64,000 nucleotides of DNA from Eupeodes corollae. Its lineage: Eukaryota; Arthropoda; Insecta; Diptera; Syrphidae. Under the pieces are notes generated by a model that saw only the letters and a list, made by a program, of their open reading frames with translations, had not been told where the DNA came from and ran no database searches. The position numbers and the translations under genes are program-made. Positions 46,121 through 58,019 of this stretch are shown one piece after another. Every line of letters starts with the position of its first letter. Position 1 is the stretch's first letter. The stretch covers positions 60,108,946 through 60,172,945 of the forward strand of contig NC_079147.1 of assembly GCF_945859685.1 (NCBI RefSeq), given 5' to 3'.

Positions 46121-46785
46121 ATGCCCAATTTCATAAACAACTTTTAAACATTTAACAAGATTTTAAGCTGTAAAATGGGATATTTTGGTTTCACCAAGCG
46201 TTTTTAAAGTAAATAAGCTTTTAAATCCCTTTTAAAACTAAATGCCCGTTTATGGCTCATTAAATTTTAAAAGTGTCATTAAAAAATGAAAATGACAGGT
46301 TGACAGCTGATGTTTTACTTCTTAAAATGTTTATTCTCAATATTTTTAGATACGGAATGAATAGGTTAACCAATTCAGCATTGCATTACTATTTATAATA
46401 TTATTTTTATGATTTTAATTTTTAATTCGAATATTAGATTCGTCATCTTCATCTGACGAAGAAGAACATTATATATAGTTATGCGCCACCGTCCAAGCCA
46501 CACGATTACTCAAACGTTTGTTTTTGATTTGTTTACTCTGTTGTATGTTGAGATTCTTGTCAGTTATTTTAACATATAATGCTTTCTCATTTTTTCACAC
46601 ACAAGAAAAAAGAGGTTTTCTTTTTACAGGGTTGTGAGGAGAACTCTATTTTAACAAAAATATCCCTGAAATTTCCCATTTTTAGCTTGGTGAAACTGAA
46701 CAAATTTAAAGGCCTGATAAAATTTAAAAAGCTTTTAGATAAATATACTTTTAGTGTTTGTTTATGAAATCGGACATAAGTCCAT
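46121..46785. repeat. Candidate MITE with ATTTCATAAAC inverted ends
   Basis: CCCAATTTCATAAACAACTT at the left and inverted TCCGATTTCATAAACAAACA at the right. AT-rich, no ORF. Boundaries approximate. Confidence 0.45.
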
Positions 46786-47049
46786 CTAAACCGATTGAAA
46801 AGATATTCGATGGTCGGCGGTCGCACTTACAGTTCTTATTTAAAATTGTGTTTGGTCAAAACTGTTTAACTTCACTTATATTATTTTAACCAAAATAAAT
46901 TTTTCTATTTTCAAAGTAATAATCTGGCCAAAACAACATAACTCTAACTAAATCTTCTTCGCTTTTTTGTCGCTATAAAGCTGTTTCAAGGCAACTCTCG
47001 ATGAAACTGACTCCTTTATAAGAACTGTACTGCAAAAGAAGCTATCATC

Positions 47050-49890
47050 TTTTTTTTTATAATAAGCGCACACTCAAGGGGATATATTACCCTTATTATG
47101 TAGACACAGTGTGAGCACTAGGAAAGGGATAGAGGGGTTGAAAGGAGATGTCGACGCACATTGGTTTTGAATTCCTGAATATTGCAGTAGCTGGGAAAGA
47201 CAGAGTGTGGCAAGGCATTCCACATTTGCATAGTACGGCTAAAGAACGAATGTCTGTACTTTACAGTACGACCGAAGATGGGCTCGAGGGTATATTGATG
47301 AGCATTCATAGAAGCGCGAGTATTACGGTTGAACTGTTTAAGGGGAGGAATGCAGCTGGCTATTTCTCTAGAGCATAAACCATTAAAATAACAATAAAAC
47401 AGGGTGAGACAAGAAACATTTCGACGATGTTCAAGTGACGTAAATGATCTTATGATGGTAATATCACCAATCAATCTAAATGCTCTACGTTCAATACTAT
47501 CCAAGAGGCTTAAGTAAGTTGCAGGAGCGCCAGCCCAGATATGGGAGTTATACTCAAGCTTTGGACGTATATAAGTCTTGTAAATAACAGCCAGATCAGA
47601 AGGGGTGAAAAACTTCTTGCATCGCCTTAAAAAATCCAAACATCTTGCGGCATTTTTGGCGACATCGCGTATGTGATCGTTCCACAAAAGGCGGTTGGTG
47701 ATACACATACCGAGAATATCGAGATGTTCAGTTTCCTCGATGCAAGTGCCATTTATGGATAAAAGCAGGGGGGGTATATTTCGCTTTAACGATACAAGAC
47801 AGCATTGCGTTAAATTCCAAGCGGTTTCTTATTCCCCATTGTACAATGCTGTTTAGGTCGGAATTTTGTCGTTGCAGTTCCACATCCGAAGAAGAGGGAT
47901 TTGGATCTAAAAACGAATATGAAAAGCTAAGAGTACTATCGTCAGCGAAACAATGTATTGGATTAGATGTTGCAGACAGGAGATCATTAATAAAAATGAG
48001 AAAGAGTGTTGGAGATAGAACAGAGCCCTGGGGCACACCAGCATTTATTTTGTGGTTTTCAGACTTGAATCCTTCCAATACAACTTGTATTGAACGATTC
48101 GAAAGGTAATTACTAATCCAATGAAGGATTGATTCATGCAAACCGAAAGCACGCATTTTCGATAAGAGAGCCTAATGCCAAACCCTATCAAATGCTTTTC
48201 AAATATCAAGTGCAATAATCTTACTTTCTCCAAAAATATGTAAAGATTTGTTCCCTGTTCACCAGTGCACCTATTGCTACGAAACCCACTACTGTCGGTC
48301 ATTAAGAAGCTTCCGTTCTTCAAGATATTTCTTGAGCTGATAATTAATCAGCGTTTCCATGACCTTGGAAAGAAGGGACGTAAGTGCAATCGCTCGATAA
48401 TTAGACGGTGAGGAAGATTCGCTTTTTTTGGTAATAGGCTAGACAAATGCGGTTTTCCATCCGCTCGGAACGAGACCTGAGGAGTATGACAGATGAAAAA
48501 GCATACGCAGTGGTTTTGCCAGCGATGAAGAACACCTCTTCAGAACAATAGCGGGGATACCATCCGGACCAGCAGATTTGTGTATGTTAAGATCTTTTAG
48601 GACTCTCGCTGCAGTATGAGTGCGAAAAAAGATTTGCCTCATAGAATCACTAACTCGCTCAAGTACAGGCGCAGTCATAACACTCACTGGCAGCGTTGAA
48701 TTGGCGGCGAACTGCCAAGCAAAGAGATTTGCTTTCTCTAAAGAGCTAACAAATGGAGTATCATTCACAACGAGCGTAGGAACCAGGAAGAGGAAGAATT
48801 CCTCATATTTTTTACAAATGACCAAACATTTTTACTGCCTTTGGGACATTGCAGTATTTTTTGGTCATGTTAAATTTGGTCCGTCGAATATGTGCGTTGC
48901 AGGCCTTCCTTCTTGCTTGAACTTATTGTGGTTTTCCTCAGTTGGATTGGCTTTAAAGCAACGGAAACTTACCTTCTTAACCCTAATAACCTCTTTACAG
49001 CTCGCATCGAACCATGCGTTTTTCCTTAGGTCTGATGCTTTTAACCCTATTCGAAATAAAAGTTCTCATTCCCAGGAAAATCAAACTTGTGATCATATCA
49101 GCGCTGGCGTCAACGTCACTATCGAGGAAGCATAGTGACCAGTTAAAGATCCTGAAGCAATTATTGAGACCATCCCAGTTGGCTTTCTCGTATTGCCAAA
49201 CGGTTCTCTAAGGAGCTCTTTCTTTAACTGGAGAGTTTTTACACGAGAAATTTGCTGATATGACACAATGGTCAGATGTGCCTAGAGGAGATAGAACACT
49301 AATAGTGTACTTACCAGGGTCAGAGGTAAGAAACAAGTCAAGAGTGTTTTCTGCTCGACCTACCACGTCCGATATTCGTGTGAGCTCGTTTAACTCAGCG
49401 AAGATCTCAGCACACATTCCTTCTGGTGTTGACTGGCCCGAATGTTGAAGCCATGAAGAATTGTGTACATTGAAATCGCCCGTAACAACGAGGGATAGGA
49501 CGAAACAATTCTTTGGATGGAATCAGATAAAGCATCAAATTCACGAGAAGTTGATACTCTGTCTAGATTTGGGCTTCGATAAAGGAAGCAATAGTGAATT
49601 ATTTGCTTGTTCACGGAAAATTTAAACCACATTAAATTGAAAAAAGAATTGGTGCAGAGACCATATTGTGGCAAAATCTGATAAGCAACATCATTCCTAA
49701 TGTATAAGGCGAGACCATAATGGCACCAAGTTATACCCTTGAATAAAGAATTCAGTGGGATCGGAATCCTCACCCACTTGGGTTTCACTTAGTGCCAAAA
49801 CGGCTGGCCTGTTTAGAGCAGTATGAGAGTACACAGAAAGAGAATTCGCTCTGTTACTGGAATTGTGCCTGCAGATCAACGCGGTTGCCA
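47050..49890 (-). mobile_element. LINE-D (CR1/Jockey-type) copy, nearly full coding span, inactivated
   Basis: Minus strand. Endonuclease part: 'NRPAVLALSETQVGEDSD', 'SVLSPLGTSDHCVISANFS'. RT: 'DLNIHKSAGPDGIPAIVLKR', 'NAGVPQGSVLSPTLFLIFIN', 'PIHCFADDSTLSF' (FADD instead of YADD), 'AVIYKTYIRPKLEYNSHIW', and C-terminal 'SFFSRTMQMWNALP'. A poly-T stretch in plus at 47050-47058 marks the 3' end. Frameshifts at about 48160, 48440, 49200 and 49450. Confidence 0.85.
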
Positions 49891-50265
49891 CACACACCTC
49901 AGATGAAGTGATTGAGTCAGTTAGGGATCACATAAAGTCCTTTCCTTCATATAAGAGCCACTACACACAAAGGACAAACGATAGTCTTATTTTACTAGCA
50001 AATTTATCTCTGGCAAAAACGTTCGAATTGTATAAAGAACAAGAAAAGTATGTTTCAAGGGCAATTTATGAAAGAGAATTTCATAAAATGAAATTTACTT
50101 TTAAAACACCCAAACAGGATACATGCAACACCTGTGATACCTTACAAATGAAAATTAAGGTTGCATTGGAAGAAAAGAGTGATAAATTAAACCATCTTAA
50201 AATGTTGCTGGATAAAACGAAAGAAAAAGACAAAAAGATTGGCTGCGTTCAATCTCGTGTTGGGT

Positions 50266-51148
50266 AGGGAGAGGTGGATTTTTAGATACCTTGTTGAACG
50301 AGTTGGATAGCTCTATTGAGATAGCTGTCAAAAAATAAAAACAACTTTCAGCTGTTCACAAAAAGCAGAGAAACTACAAACGAAGGGCCCGTTCACACGA
50401 TTCGATATTTTCACCGTATCGGATATTTTCTCGATTCGGTGTCTTTCCGTTGGAGTGTTTAGACGGTACGGTAATTTTACCGTACACCGTACTCAACCCT
50501 ACACCGACGACCCGCTACGACTATATACTAGCAATAAATTATTCGACAGTAGCCCAGACGAAAAATGACGCATTATCGGTCAAAATATCGAATCGTCTGA
50601 ACGCACTGTCTATAAATACATTGCCACGATGAGCGGAATCGGTTTTTTTATTGTACGACCGAAAACGATTTGCAGAGACAAAACCGAATGACAAAATCGA
50701 CCTAATCGGTAATTTTACCGTATACAGTTAAATGCCGTGTCGTCTGAATAGGTATACTCATTTAAATTATATTGACAGGTAAAATCGACGATACGGCAAA
50801 ATCGCCGATTCGGGATCGTGTGAACGGGCTCTTAAGCTTCGAAGTCAAAATTGTTGTAATATAAAAATAAATAATAAAATAAGGATTCTTCATCGTCTAT
50901 TATGTACAGAACATCCTCAAATACAACTTCAACTAACATTTTGTATCTTTTTGTTTACCAACAAATACAAAAAGCTGAAATCAACTTTCAAATTTCTTGA
51001 AATTCAACCATATGTTTAATCAGCTGTTCTGTCAGATACCTATATACCCCAGAAATTCTTGGATACCTTTTTTGACATCTCAGTTGTTTTTCATCAGCTG
51101 TTATTTTACACGTAAAACACTAACAAAAAGGTATCCGGATACCCTATC
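50266..51148. mobile_element. TAGGG-ended non-autonomous element
   Basis: Starts TAGGGAGAGGTGG; its right end, inverted, reads TAGGGTATCCGGATACCTTT. Both subterminal regions hold CAGCTG and GACAACTG-like words. It interrupts the transposase-like gene and contains a second MITE. No clear TSD. Confidence 0.6.
50385..50831. repeat. MITE with GGGCCCGTTCACACGATTCG ends
   Basis: The left GGGCCCGTTCACACGAT and inverted right GAGCCCGTTCACACGAT agree in 16 of 17 bases. The interior is rich in ACCGTA/TACGGT words, making it strongly self-complementary. Nested in the TAGGG element. Confidence 0.75.
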
Positions 51149-51719
51149 TGTCTGAGATTGAAGGTTTGTTTTGTCTTTGATTTGCAACAATGTCTTCCAA
51201 CACCAAGCTCAAAAACCAAGCTTGTCTACATCAGTTGCCTTTTATAAAAGGCAAATTTGACCATTTAATCTTATCACACATGACCTACCAGATGGAACAT
51301 CGTAAAATTATGTGTGGCATGACGGAATTGCAGAAAGAGGGGCAAATAAATTAGCTTCGTGTCTTTTTCTGCATCATAAAAATCTTCTAACAACAATCAA
51401 ATCAGTTAAGTTTTATTCAGACACGTTTGGAGGGCAAAATAAAACCACAAAAGTTGTCGCAATGTTTGGTTTCTGGTCACACGCATATGGAATGCGACAT
51501 TGCTCATATATATTGCATCAAAATATTTCTGAAATAACCAAAACGGGATTTAAAAAAACAGAATTGAACTTTTAAACGCGTTTTTCTCAAAACTAAGATT
51601 TTGGACTTATGTTGTTTTGACCAGACCAGAAAATAGCACGCAACAAAAATAGATTCAAATTTTAAAAATTTATTACCAAAATGTTTAAAATTTTGCACTC
51701 ACGTTAGTCTAAATAAATA

Positions 51720-51964
51720 AATAAAGTAGGTGGCGCAACACTCCATGAAGAACCAGGGCCTAGTGACTTACAACTCTCAACCATTCCTGTGTGCTAGTAA
51801 TGTTTATATGCCAAATCAGCTTATTTGAGAAAGCACTTTTTCATGACAAGAATTACCCTTGGAGGATTTGGAAATTCCTCGCAAGAGGCAGTACCCGTGA
51901 AAAAATTTAGGTGGCACAAGCAGGGATTGAACCCAAGACCCCTTGCATGACAGTCCAACGCACT
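51720..51964 (-). repeat. tRNA-derived SINE, copy 3, distal part
   Basis: Tail AGGTGGCGCAACACTCCATG at the left, up to CAGTCCAACGCACT, where a LINE insertion cuts it. The remaining head is at 53614-53645. Confidence 0.75.
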
Positions 51965-53613
51965 TTTTTTTTTTTTTTTTAATTCATTTTTATTAGTTCA
52001 ATCTTCAACCTATCTTAAAGCTAGACAAAAATTCATAAAACTAGCCTAATTATCCATAACTTACAACTAACTTAATGGTCCCATACGGACACTCTAAGCT
52101 AAACTATAACACTAATTACTAATGCCTTTCGGCCTTAAGATCTATTTTACTTCAATTTAAATTTTATTTGTTTTGTTTTTATTAGAAAATTTTGAAAAAA
52201 CTAATATCAATAACGTTTTTTATTTATTTTTACTTACAAACTACTTAAAATAAGGTCCTTAAATAAAACTTAAAACTAACTTAAACTACCTATTCTACCT
52301 ATAAACTACTTAAAACTAGAACAACCACAGCAGCAAATCTAACTATCTAACATTTTTGTTTTTCATATTTCGTTGTCTTTTTTTTTTTTTTTTTTTTTAT
52401 TTATTTTTTTTTTTAATGTTTTTTTTTTTATTTTTTTTATTTTTTGTTTTTTTTTTTAATTTTTTTTTTTTTTTCGTGCCACCATGCCTATTCTACTTAA
52501 AACTAAACCCTAAACATAAAACAAGTATGTAAGCCGGCCAAGGCTTAAAACCCCATCCCGACTACCCAATATCAAGTGCCGATTGAAGCCACCAAAACTG
52601 GTTCTCCTGCTTCACCCTATCAGTTCGGTCCCGTTCGGACACAGCCCTACTGAACCGAAGGAGCTCTGCTCCGCCTTGTGCCATGACGTCCCGATTGTAC
52701 AGGAGTCGCCTATCCACGGTTCTTCGTCTGACGTGGTAGATTAACGGAACTGCCAATCTATCCTGTATCAGACCGCATCTATCTAAAAAGAGGAATGCCT
52801 CTGGGGGAATGAAGCCGCTCAAGCGTGCACTCTCAAAATACTCGTCGTTCGGATAGAACGCCCCGAAAATTAAATTGTTGGTCGAAGACATAGCTCTTGC
52901 AATGTGACCTCGAACGAGTTTTATCACGAAATTGTCAATTCTGTTGATTCGAGCCCCGTTGTATAGGACCTCGTTGGAAAAATAATGCACATAAGAAGAC
53001 TCGGCTGTTCGATATAAGCCGGTACAGCGTCTTAAACACTGCCGCTCGAACACCCGAAACTTCTCCATCTGGGAAGGGGCAACGCTGAACCACACAGGAC
53101 AACCATAAACGATCATTGGCCGTATGAGGGCCATGTAGCAAATTACCTTCACTCTGGGGTCAAGCCGACTGCTAAAAAACAGTCGTTTCGTCAGAGCGAA
53201 GGCTCCTCTGGCCCTGGTCAGAGCAGCATTTATATGTCTGTCGAAATATAAATACTGATCTAACCAGATACCGAGGTACTTCACTACACTTTTGCTCGCC
53301 AATGGCTGCCCGTGAAGATCAACGATGACCATCTTGCGCCAATTCTTACCGGAACAGAATTGTCTCTGACTTCTGGACATTTATTTTCAGTTTCCAGTCG
53401 TCGCAATATCGCTGAATCTTGTCGAAATCACGCTGCAAGAGAATTCTAATAACCTCAACCTTTTGGGCCGTTCTGTACGCAATTACTACCTATCAGATAG
53501 CTGGTGTAAATGTTGAAGAGAATCGGCGAATTCACCGCTCCCTGTTGAAGACCATTTTTAATTGAGAATGTTGTGGTAGAAGTTACATTGCCACTTTTGA
53601 CAACAAAAAAAAA
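51965..53613 (-). mobile_element. LINE (Jockey-type) inserted in SINE copy 3, with TSD
   Basis: CAGTCCAACGCACT at 51951-51964 and CAGTCCAATGCACT at 53614-53627 flank it (13 of 14). A T run at 51964-51982 in plus is its poly(A) tail. A long T-rich block (52378-52475) lies in the 3' UTR. 5'-truncated. Confidence 0.85.
52562..53380 (-). CDS. LINE RT C-terminal domain, open frame
   Basis: 272 residues: 'KSVVKYLGIWLDQYLYFDRH', 'LIRPMIVYGCPVWF' and 'FRVFERQCLRRCTGLY', the post-palm region of a non-LTR RT, with no RNase H. The frame is intact to its stop. The YADD-containing palm is missing because of 5' truncation. Confidence 0.75.
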   Translation of the reverse strand: MSRSQRQFCSGKNWRKMVIVDLHGQPLASKSVVKYLGIWLDQYLYFDRHINAALTRARGAFALTKRLFFSSRLDPRVKVICYMALIRPMIVYGCPVWFSVAPSQMEKFRVFERQCLRRCTGLYRTAESSYVHYFSNEVLYNGARINRIDNFVIKLVRGHIARAMSSTNNLIFGAFYPNDEYFESARLSGFIPPEAFLFLDRCGLIQDRLAVPLIYHVRRRTVDRRLLYNRDVMAQGGAELLRFSRAVSERDRTDRVKQENQFWWLQSALDIG

Positions 53614-53645
53614 CAGTCCAATGCACTAACCATCACGCTACGGAT
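53614..53645 (-). repeat. SINE copy 3, head remnant
   Basis: CAGTCCAATGCACTAACCAT is the inverted A-box side of the SINE head; it is continuous with 51964 if the LINE is removed. Confidence 0.75.
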
Positions 53646-53749
53646 ACTGCTTACGGTTAGTCTATTATATTAAATTAGCGTAAATTCAAAGGATTTTGAT
53701 AAACAACATTACTAAAGCAAGCATTAAGAAAAAAGGAAAGGATGGTAAG

Positions 53750-53885
53750 TCATTTTATATTCGTGCAGCACGGCTAAAGAACCAATCTTTAGTCGTAATG
53801 GTACGACCGAATTTGTAGTATACTGATGAGTGATAAATGATTAGCATTCCTGGAGGTGCGAGTATTACAGTTTATTCGTTAAAGT
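53750..53885 (-). pseudogene. LINE-D 3' fragment
   Basis: CACGGCTAAAGAACCAATC and GTACGACCGAATTTGTAGTA match the LINE-D copy around 47230-47340 in the same orientation. Only the C-terminal coding stretch is kept. Confidence 0.6.
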
Positions 53886-55205
53886 GTATAACGAGCAAGG
53901 ACGATCCTGAAAAAAGAGACTCTCTAAACTGCACCAACTATAGAGGAATCAGTCTACTTAACAACGCTTACAAAATCTTCTCTGCCGTAATATGTGAACG
54001 TCTAAAGCCCATCGTCAACAACCTGATAGGTCCTTATCAGTGTGGTTTTAGGCAGGAAAGTCCACAGTCGATCACATTAAGGCAGATCCTGGAAAAAACA
54101 AAACAACACCAAATCGACACCCACCATCTTTTCATCGATTTCAAGGCCGCATATGACCAGCATCTACATGAACTTGCTGCTTAGAGCCATGTCTAGTTTT
54201 GGTCTCCCTGCTAAACTCTTTCGTTTGTGCAAGATGACCGTGAAGAATTCAAACTGCTCATAAAGGTTGGAAACAACTAAACAAAACCTTTCGATGTAAA
54301 AAAGGGTTTAAGACAAGGTGATACGCTGTTATGCGATTTTTTTAACATCGTACTTGAAAGAATAGTGCAAAGCTCGCACTTCAACACTAGAGGCACTATC
54401 TTTCAAAAGTATGTCCAATTACTAGCATATTATGCTGATGACATAAACATAATCGGAAGAACTCAGCGTGATGTTAATGGGGCTTTCGTGAGCATTGAGG
54501 CAGAGGTAATACAAAATTGGTTTAACGCTTAAAAATAAAGTACATGATGTCGTCAAGAAAGAACTTACAACACCGACGTCTTGGTCAAAACGTCACAATC
54601 GACAGACGTAACTTTGAGGTAGTCAAGGACTTCGTCTACCTAGGCTCCGCTGTAAACGCAGAAAACAACACCAGCGCTAAGATCAAACGCAGAATAACTC
54701 TTGCTAACCGCTGTTTCTTTGGACTAAGAAAGCAATTGAGTGGTAAAGTCCCCTCTCGAGGGACCAAAGTGTTGCTATATAAGACCCTTATCATCCCCGT
54801 CCTGCTATACGGTGCAGAAGCATGGACCATGACAAAAGCGGATGAAAGCACCTTGGGTCGCTTCGAGAGAAAAGTTCTTCGTGTGATCTACGGTCCCGTA
54901 TGCTTCGGAGGGGAGTGAAGGAGAAGATGGAACGACGAACTGTACGGGCTGTACAGCGACGTAGACTTAGCCAGAAGAGTAAAAGTCCAACGACTAAGAT
55001 GGCTGGGTCACGTAGAGCGCATGGAAACCAATGCTCCGGCCCGGAAAGTCTTTGAATCCGCACCCACAGGACAGCGCAGTAGAGGAAGACCGCGGATCAG
55101 GTGGCGCGCACAAGTGGAAGGTGACCTCACCCAACTTGGAGCGCGAAACTGGAGACATCTAGCTAGGGACCGAGCTAGACGCCACCTTAAGTAAGTAAGT
55201 AAGTA
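53886..55205 (+). mobile_element. LINE-A copy, RT to 3' end
   Basis: Plus-strand RT: 'LNCTNYRGISLLNNAYKIFS', 'GPYQCGFRQESPQS', 'HHLFIDFKAAYDQ', 'SRKNLQHRRLGQNVTIDRRN', 'VKDFVYLGSAVNAENNTSAK', 'LIIPVLLYGAEAWTMTKADE', 'FERKVLRVIYGPVC'. The tail is GACGCCACCTTAAG followed by (TAAG)n. 5'-truncated, with several frameshifts (near 54175, 54290, 54535, 54915). Confidence 0.88.
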
Positions 55206-55464
55206 TTTATACTAAGCCGTTTAAAGCATTCTATTTTCTTGCAGTGTTATTAGGGCAGAATTGTTGGAGGGGGAATTTCAACTGCAATTTCTATCTAAAT
55301 GATAAAACAAAATAAACAAAACTTATTTAAACATCTTCTGTCCTTTCACCTACTTTCAGTTCCAAATCAAAATAAAAATAAGTTGCAGTTTCCTTTGTCA
55401 AAGGAATTTATATTTCAGTTTAAAAAAAAAAAACAATATCAACATTACAAAAGTTCCAATGGGT
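55206..55464. other. Rrp6 3' UTR and spacer
   Basis: AT-rich spacer between the (TAAG)n tail of LINE-A and the Rrp6 stop codon. Confidence 0.5.
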
Positions 55465-57849
55465 CTATTTTTTATTTTTTACATTACTAAATGTAAATAG
55501 TTTGTTGAATTTCTTATTATTAGCCTTATTGTTTTTGCCACCCTGTAATACAAAAATAAATATTAAATTATACATGTAACTATGTAAAAGATTACTATGA
55601 AGAAATTCTTCGAGCTTACCTTCCCATGAAACTTGGGTTTCAATTCGGTGCCCTTCGCCTTCTGTGCGCCTCCTTGGAACTTTTTAAAGTCTACATTCTT
55701 ATAATCAAAAGCCACAGGTTTATCCGAAGATTGGGCAACCTTATTGCCCTTGAATTTTTTCTTATTCTTCTTGAACTTGCCATTTTTCCCGTCTGGTGTT
55801 GCTGTTGTTGGTGGTTTCGATGTGGATGATGGTTCCGATGGCTCGCTATCTTCTACTATCTCCGGTTGAGTAGTAGGTTTTGAAGCTCTGAATGTATTTT
55901 TTGTAAGGTCTACAAATTTCAAATGTTCGCCATCAGCCAGAGGTTTTGGATGTTCTCTTTTAAATCTTTTTTCTTGTGGCGATTGGCTTTGGTTTTGGGG
56001 ATTTAAGCTTTCTGGATTCTTTCGTTTAAGATTTTGCTTAAGAGGCACGTTGTACATGTTGTCAACTTCATTTTTAACTATTGGCTCCTTTTTTACGGGC
56101 TAAAAGAAGTAAGATTTTCAATTTATGATTATGGTTTAAAGTTTGTTTTTCATCAATTACCAGTTCAGTTTTAACGGGACAAAGTACTTTCTTAGCATTT
56201 TCAGCTTCTATCCTTGCTAGTTCTTCTCGCTTTTCTATCTCAACCAATGGCAGGACAGCAACGTAGCGGGCATATGGACTGATGAACTGCATTTGTTGTA
56301 ACTTTTTTAATTTTTCTTTAACTTCCTCATCCTTAAAATTATATAAATACGATTATTATCAAAAAATCTTCGTGAGGTAAATTTTATTTGTTAACAAATT
56401 ACTTCTGAGTTTTCGGGAGTGTCAAACACACTCAATGCTGGTTTGCACAAGCTGCTGTTGCCAGATTCATTTGTGTATTCATTTTGGTCGTCAGAAGACT
56501 TTAAGAGAGTAGGAAGGTCATCTCGGAATTCTTCTAAGTGAGAAAGGTCATGAGGACAGTATAACTTACTGTTGTAGTCCTTTACATTGGACACAACTGA
56601 CCTATGAACACTATTGGCCTCTAGAATTGGCTAAAATAAAACGATTGAATAAAAACAAAACCTTTTTTACATGAACAAACAAATATATTTACATACCTTA
56701 ACTAAAGGTTGTTCACGAGCCTTGTGTATTATTTGATGAAGAGCATGTAAATTTTGACGCACAAGCGGTGGAATGGGATTGCAACAAGCCAAAATACCTT
56801 GCATCTCTCTTGGCAAACTCTCCGATATTTGCATCATCATGTGATTGGGCAGGACATAGCCATAGCTTTCGTCCTCTTGACGAGCAATCGCGTCACGCCA
56901 ACGGAAAATCTCTTTCAAGGCAAACAATTGCCTATTGTCAAATACTCGCTTTGACTTCTGGAAAATTTCCATATGCGAGTCATCACTGATTTTTGGTTTT
57001 TTATAGCGCTTCTTGCATAGTTCCGTACTACGTTGATAGACCGAACGTAAAACGTTCGTTTGATTATTTGCCTGTTCTAGGAGGTCATTTGTCAGTCGCT
57101 CGTAGATATAAATCAAGTTGTGGGTATCTTGACGAGCATAAGTTACTAACTCTTCAGGCAATGGACGAATACGCCAGTCCGCTAGCTGAAACGTCTTATC
57201 AGCTTCTATGTCACAGTAATGCTTCAACAAGTAGGCCAACGAAAGCCGAGCCAAGTTGAGACTTTTGGCAGCTTGATGAGTATCGAACATATTAACAACG
57301 TAAAGGGAAAGATCACGCTGCAGCCATTCTATATCCGAATCAGCTCCATGGAAGATTTTCACGATCTTAGGATTTGTAAAGACTTCATTCAAAATATGCA
57401 GCTCATCGCGCAACTCTAGAGCATCCAATATGTAGTCCTTCTCACGTGTGGATATTTGCATTAAGCAAGTAATACCTTGGAAGGTTCTATAGGAGTGATG
57501 TTCCACATCAATGCCGATTTCTTTGAATTTCTTCAGGTCTTCGAGTGTTGACTTTAATTTATTAACAGTGTCAACATAAACAAGTTCTGTCTTTTCGAGT
57601 GGCATTGGTGTAACTGGTGATTTCTTTTTTAGCTGCGCAGTTGGAGGTTCAAATTTCATCAATTCAAATTCATACGGATGGAGGTAGCTCTCAATGTTGC
57701 CATCTTCATCATATTCAGGCAGAACTGCTAGAGGCTTGAGTGAATTGGGTTTGTCTTTGATTTGTGGTACGAATGGTGTTTTGGAGCTGTTGTCAACTGT
57801 CATCTTGAACTTTATCTGTGGTCGAGCTATGTTCTTTGCAGTTATCAAC
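55465..57849 (-). CDS. Rrp6: Rrp6/EXOSC10 nuclear exosome 3'-5' exonuclease, 5' end missing
   Basis: Five exons on the minus strand: 57849-56697, 56630-56403, 56331-56161, 56099-55620 and 55542-55465, ending in TAG, about 702 residues. The first exon opens at an acceptor (TTTTTTTAG) with one base completing a codon, so upstream coding exons must exist. The DEDD-Y exonuclease is intact: 'IGIDVEHHSYR' (Asp, Glu), 'FHGADSDIEWLQ' (Asp) and 'TYARQDTHNL' (Tyr-x3-Asp). An HRDC domain follows ('WRDAIARQEDESYGYVLP', 'ACCNPIPPLVRQ'). Later exons give a lysine-rich, proline-rich tail (a 'KNGKFKKNKKKFKGNK' run) typical of Rrp6 nuclear-localisation and RNA-binding tails. Rrp6 trims and degrades nuclear RNAs with the exosome. 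The PMC2NT region that docks Rrp47/C1D is not found between 57850 and 64000, which is filled by LINEs; it is either in exons beyond the window or lost. Confidence 0.93.
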
Positions 57850-58019
57850 CTAAAAAAATGTAATTATTAATTAAAGGTTTATTTCTGAGAACAGAAGAAA
57901 ATTCGTTGTTTAATTTAGTATCCTTTGAAGGAGCTACAAACATTTTGCAGTGATATGTGCAGAATTACAATGGAGAAATTACGCTACTTGATAAAGTTTG
58001 GACACAATTTTACCCAACC

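Larger units (their letters stand above)
49890..51575 (+). pseudogene. Transposase-like gene of an unnamed insect family, split by an insertion
   Basis: The first part (49890-50265) has 'RAIYEREFHKMKFTFKTPKQ' and a Cys pair 'DTCNTCDTLQMKI'. The second part (51168-51575) continues 'FDLQQCLPTPSSKT', 'WHDGIAERGANKLASCLFLH' and 'KFYSDTFGGQNKTTKVVAMF'. The two parts read as one protein once the element at 50266-51148 is skipped. I know this pattern from insect repeat proteins but cannot name the superfamily. Frameshifts occur after 51230. Confidence 0.6.

Noticed and set aside
52378..52475. A separate poly(A) insertion
   Set aside because: It lies within one LINE bounded by a single target duplication; treated as a T-rich stretch of its 3' UTR.
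57919..57928. GTATCCTTTG as a U12 donor near Rrp6
   Set aside because: It is on the plus strand, opposite to Rrp6, and no matching branch site follows.
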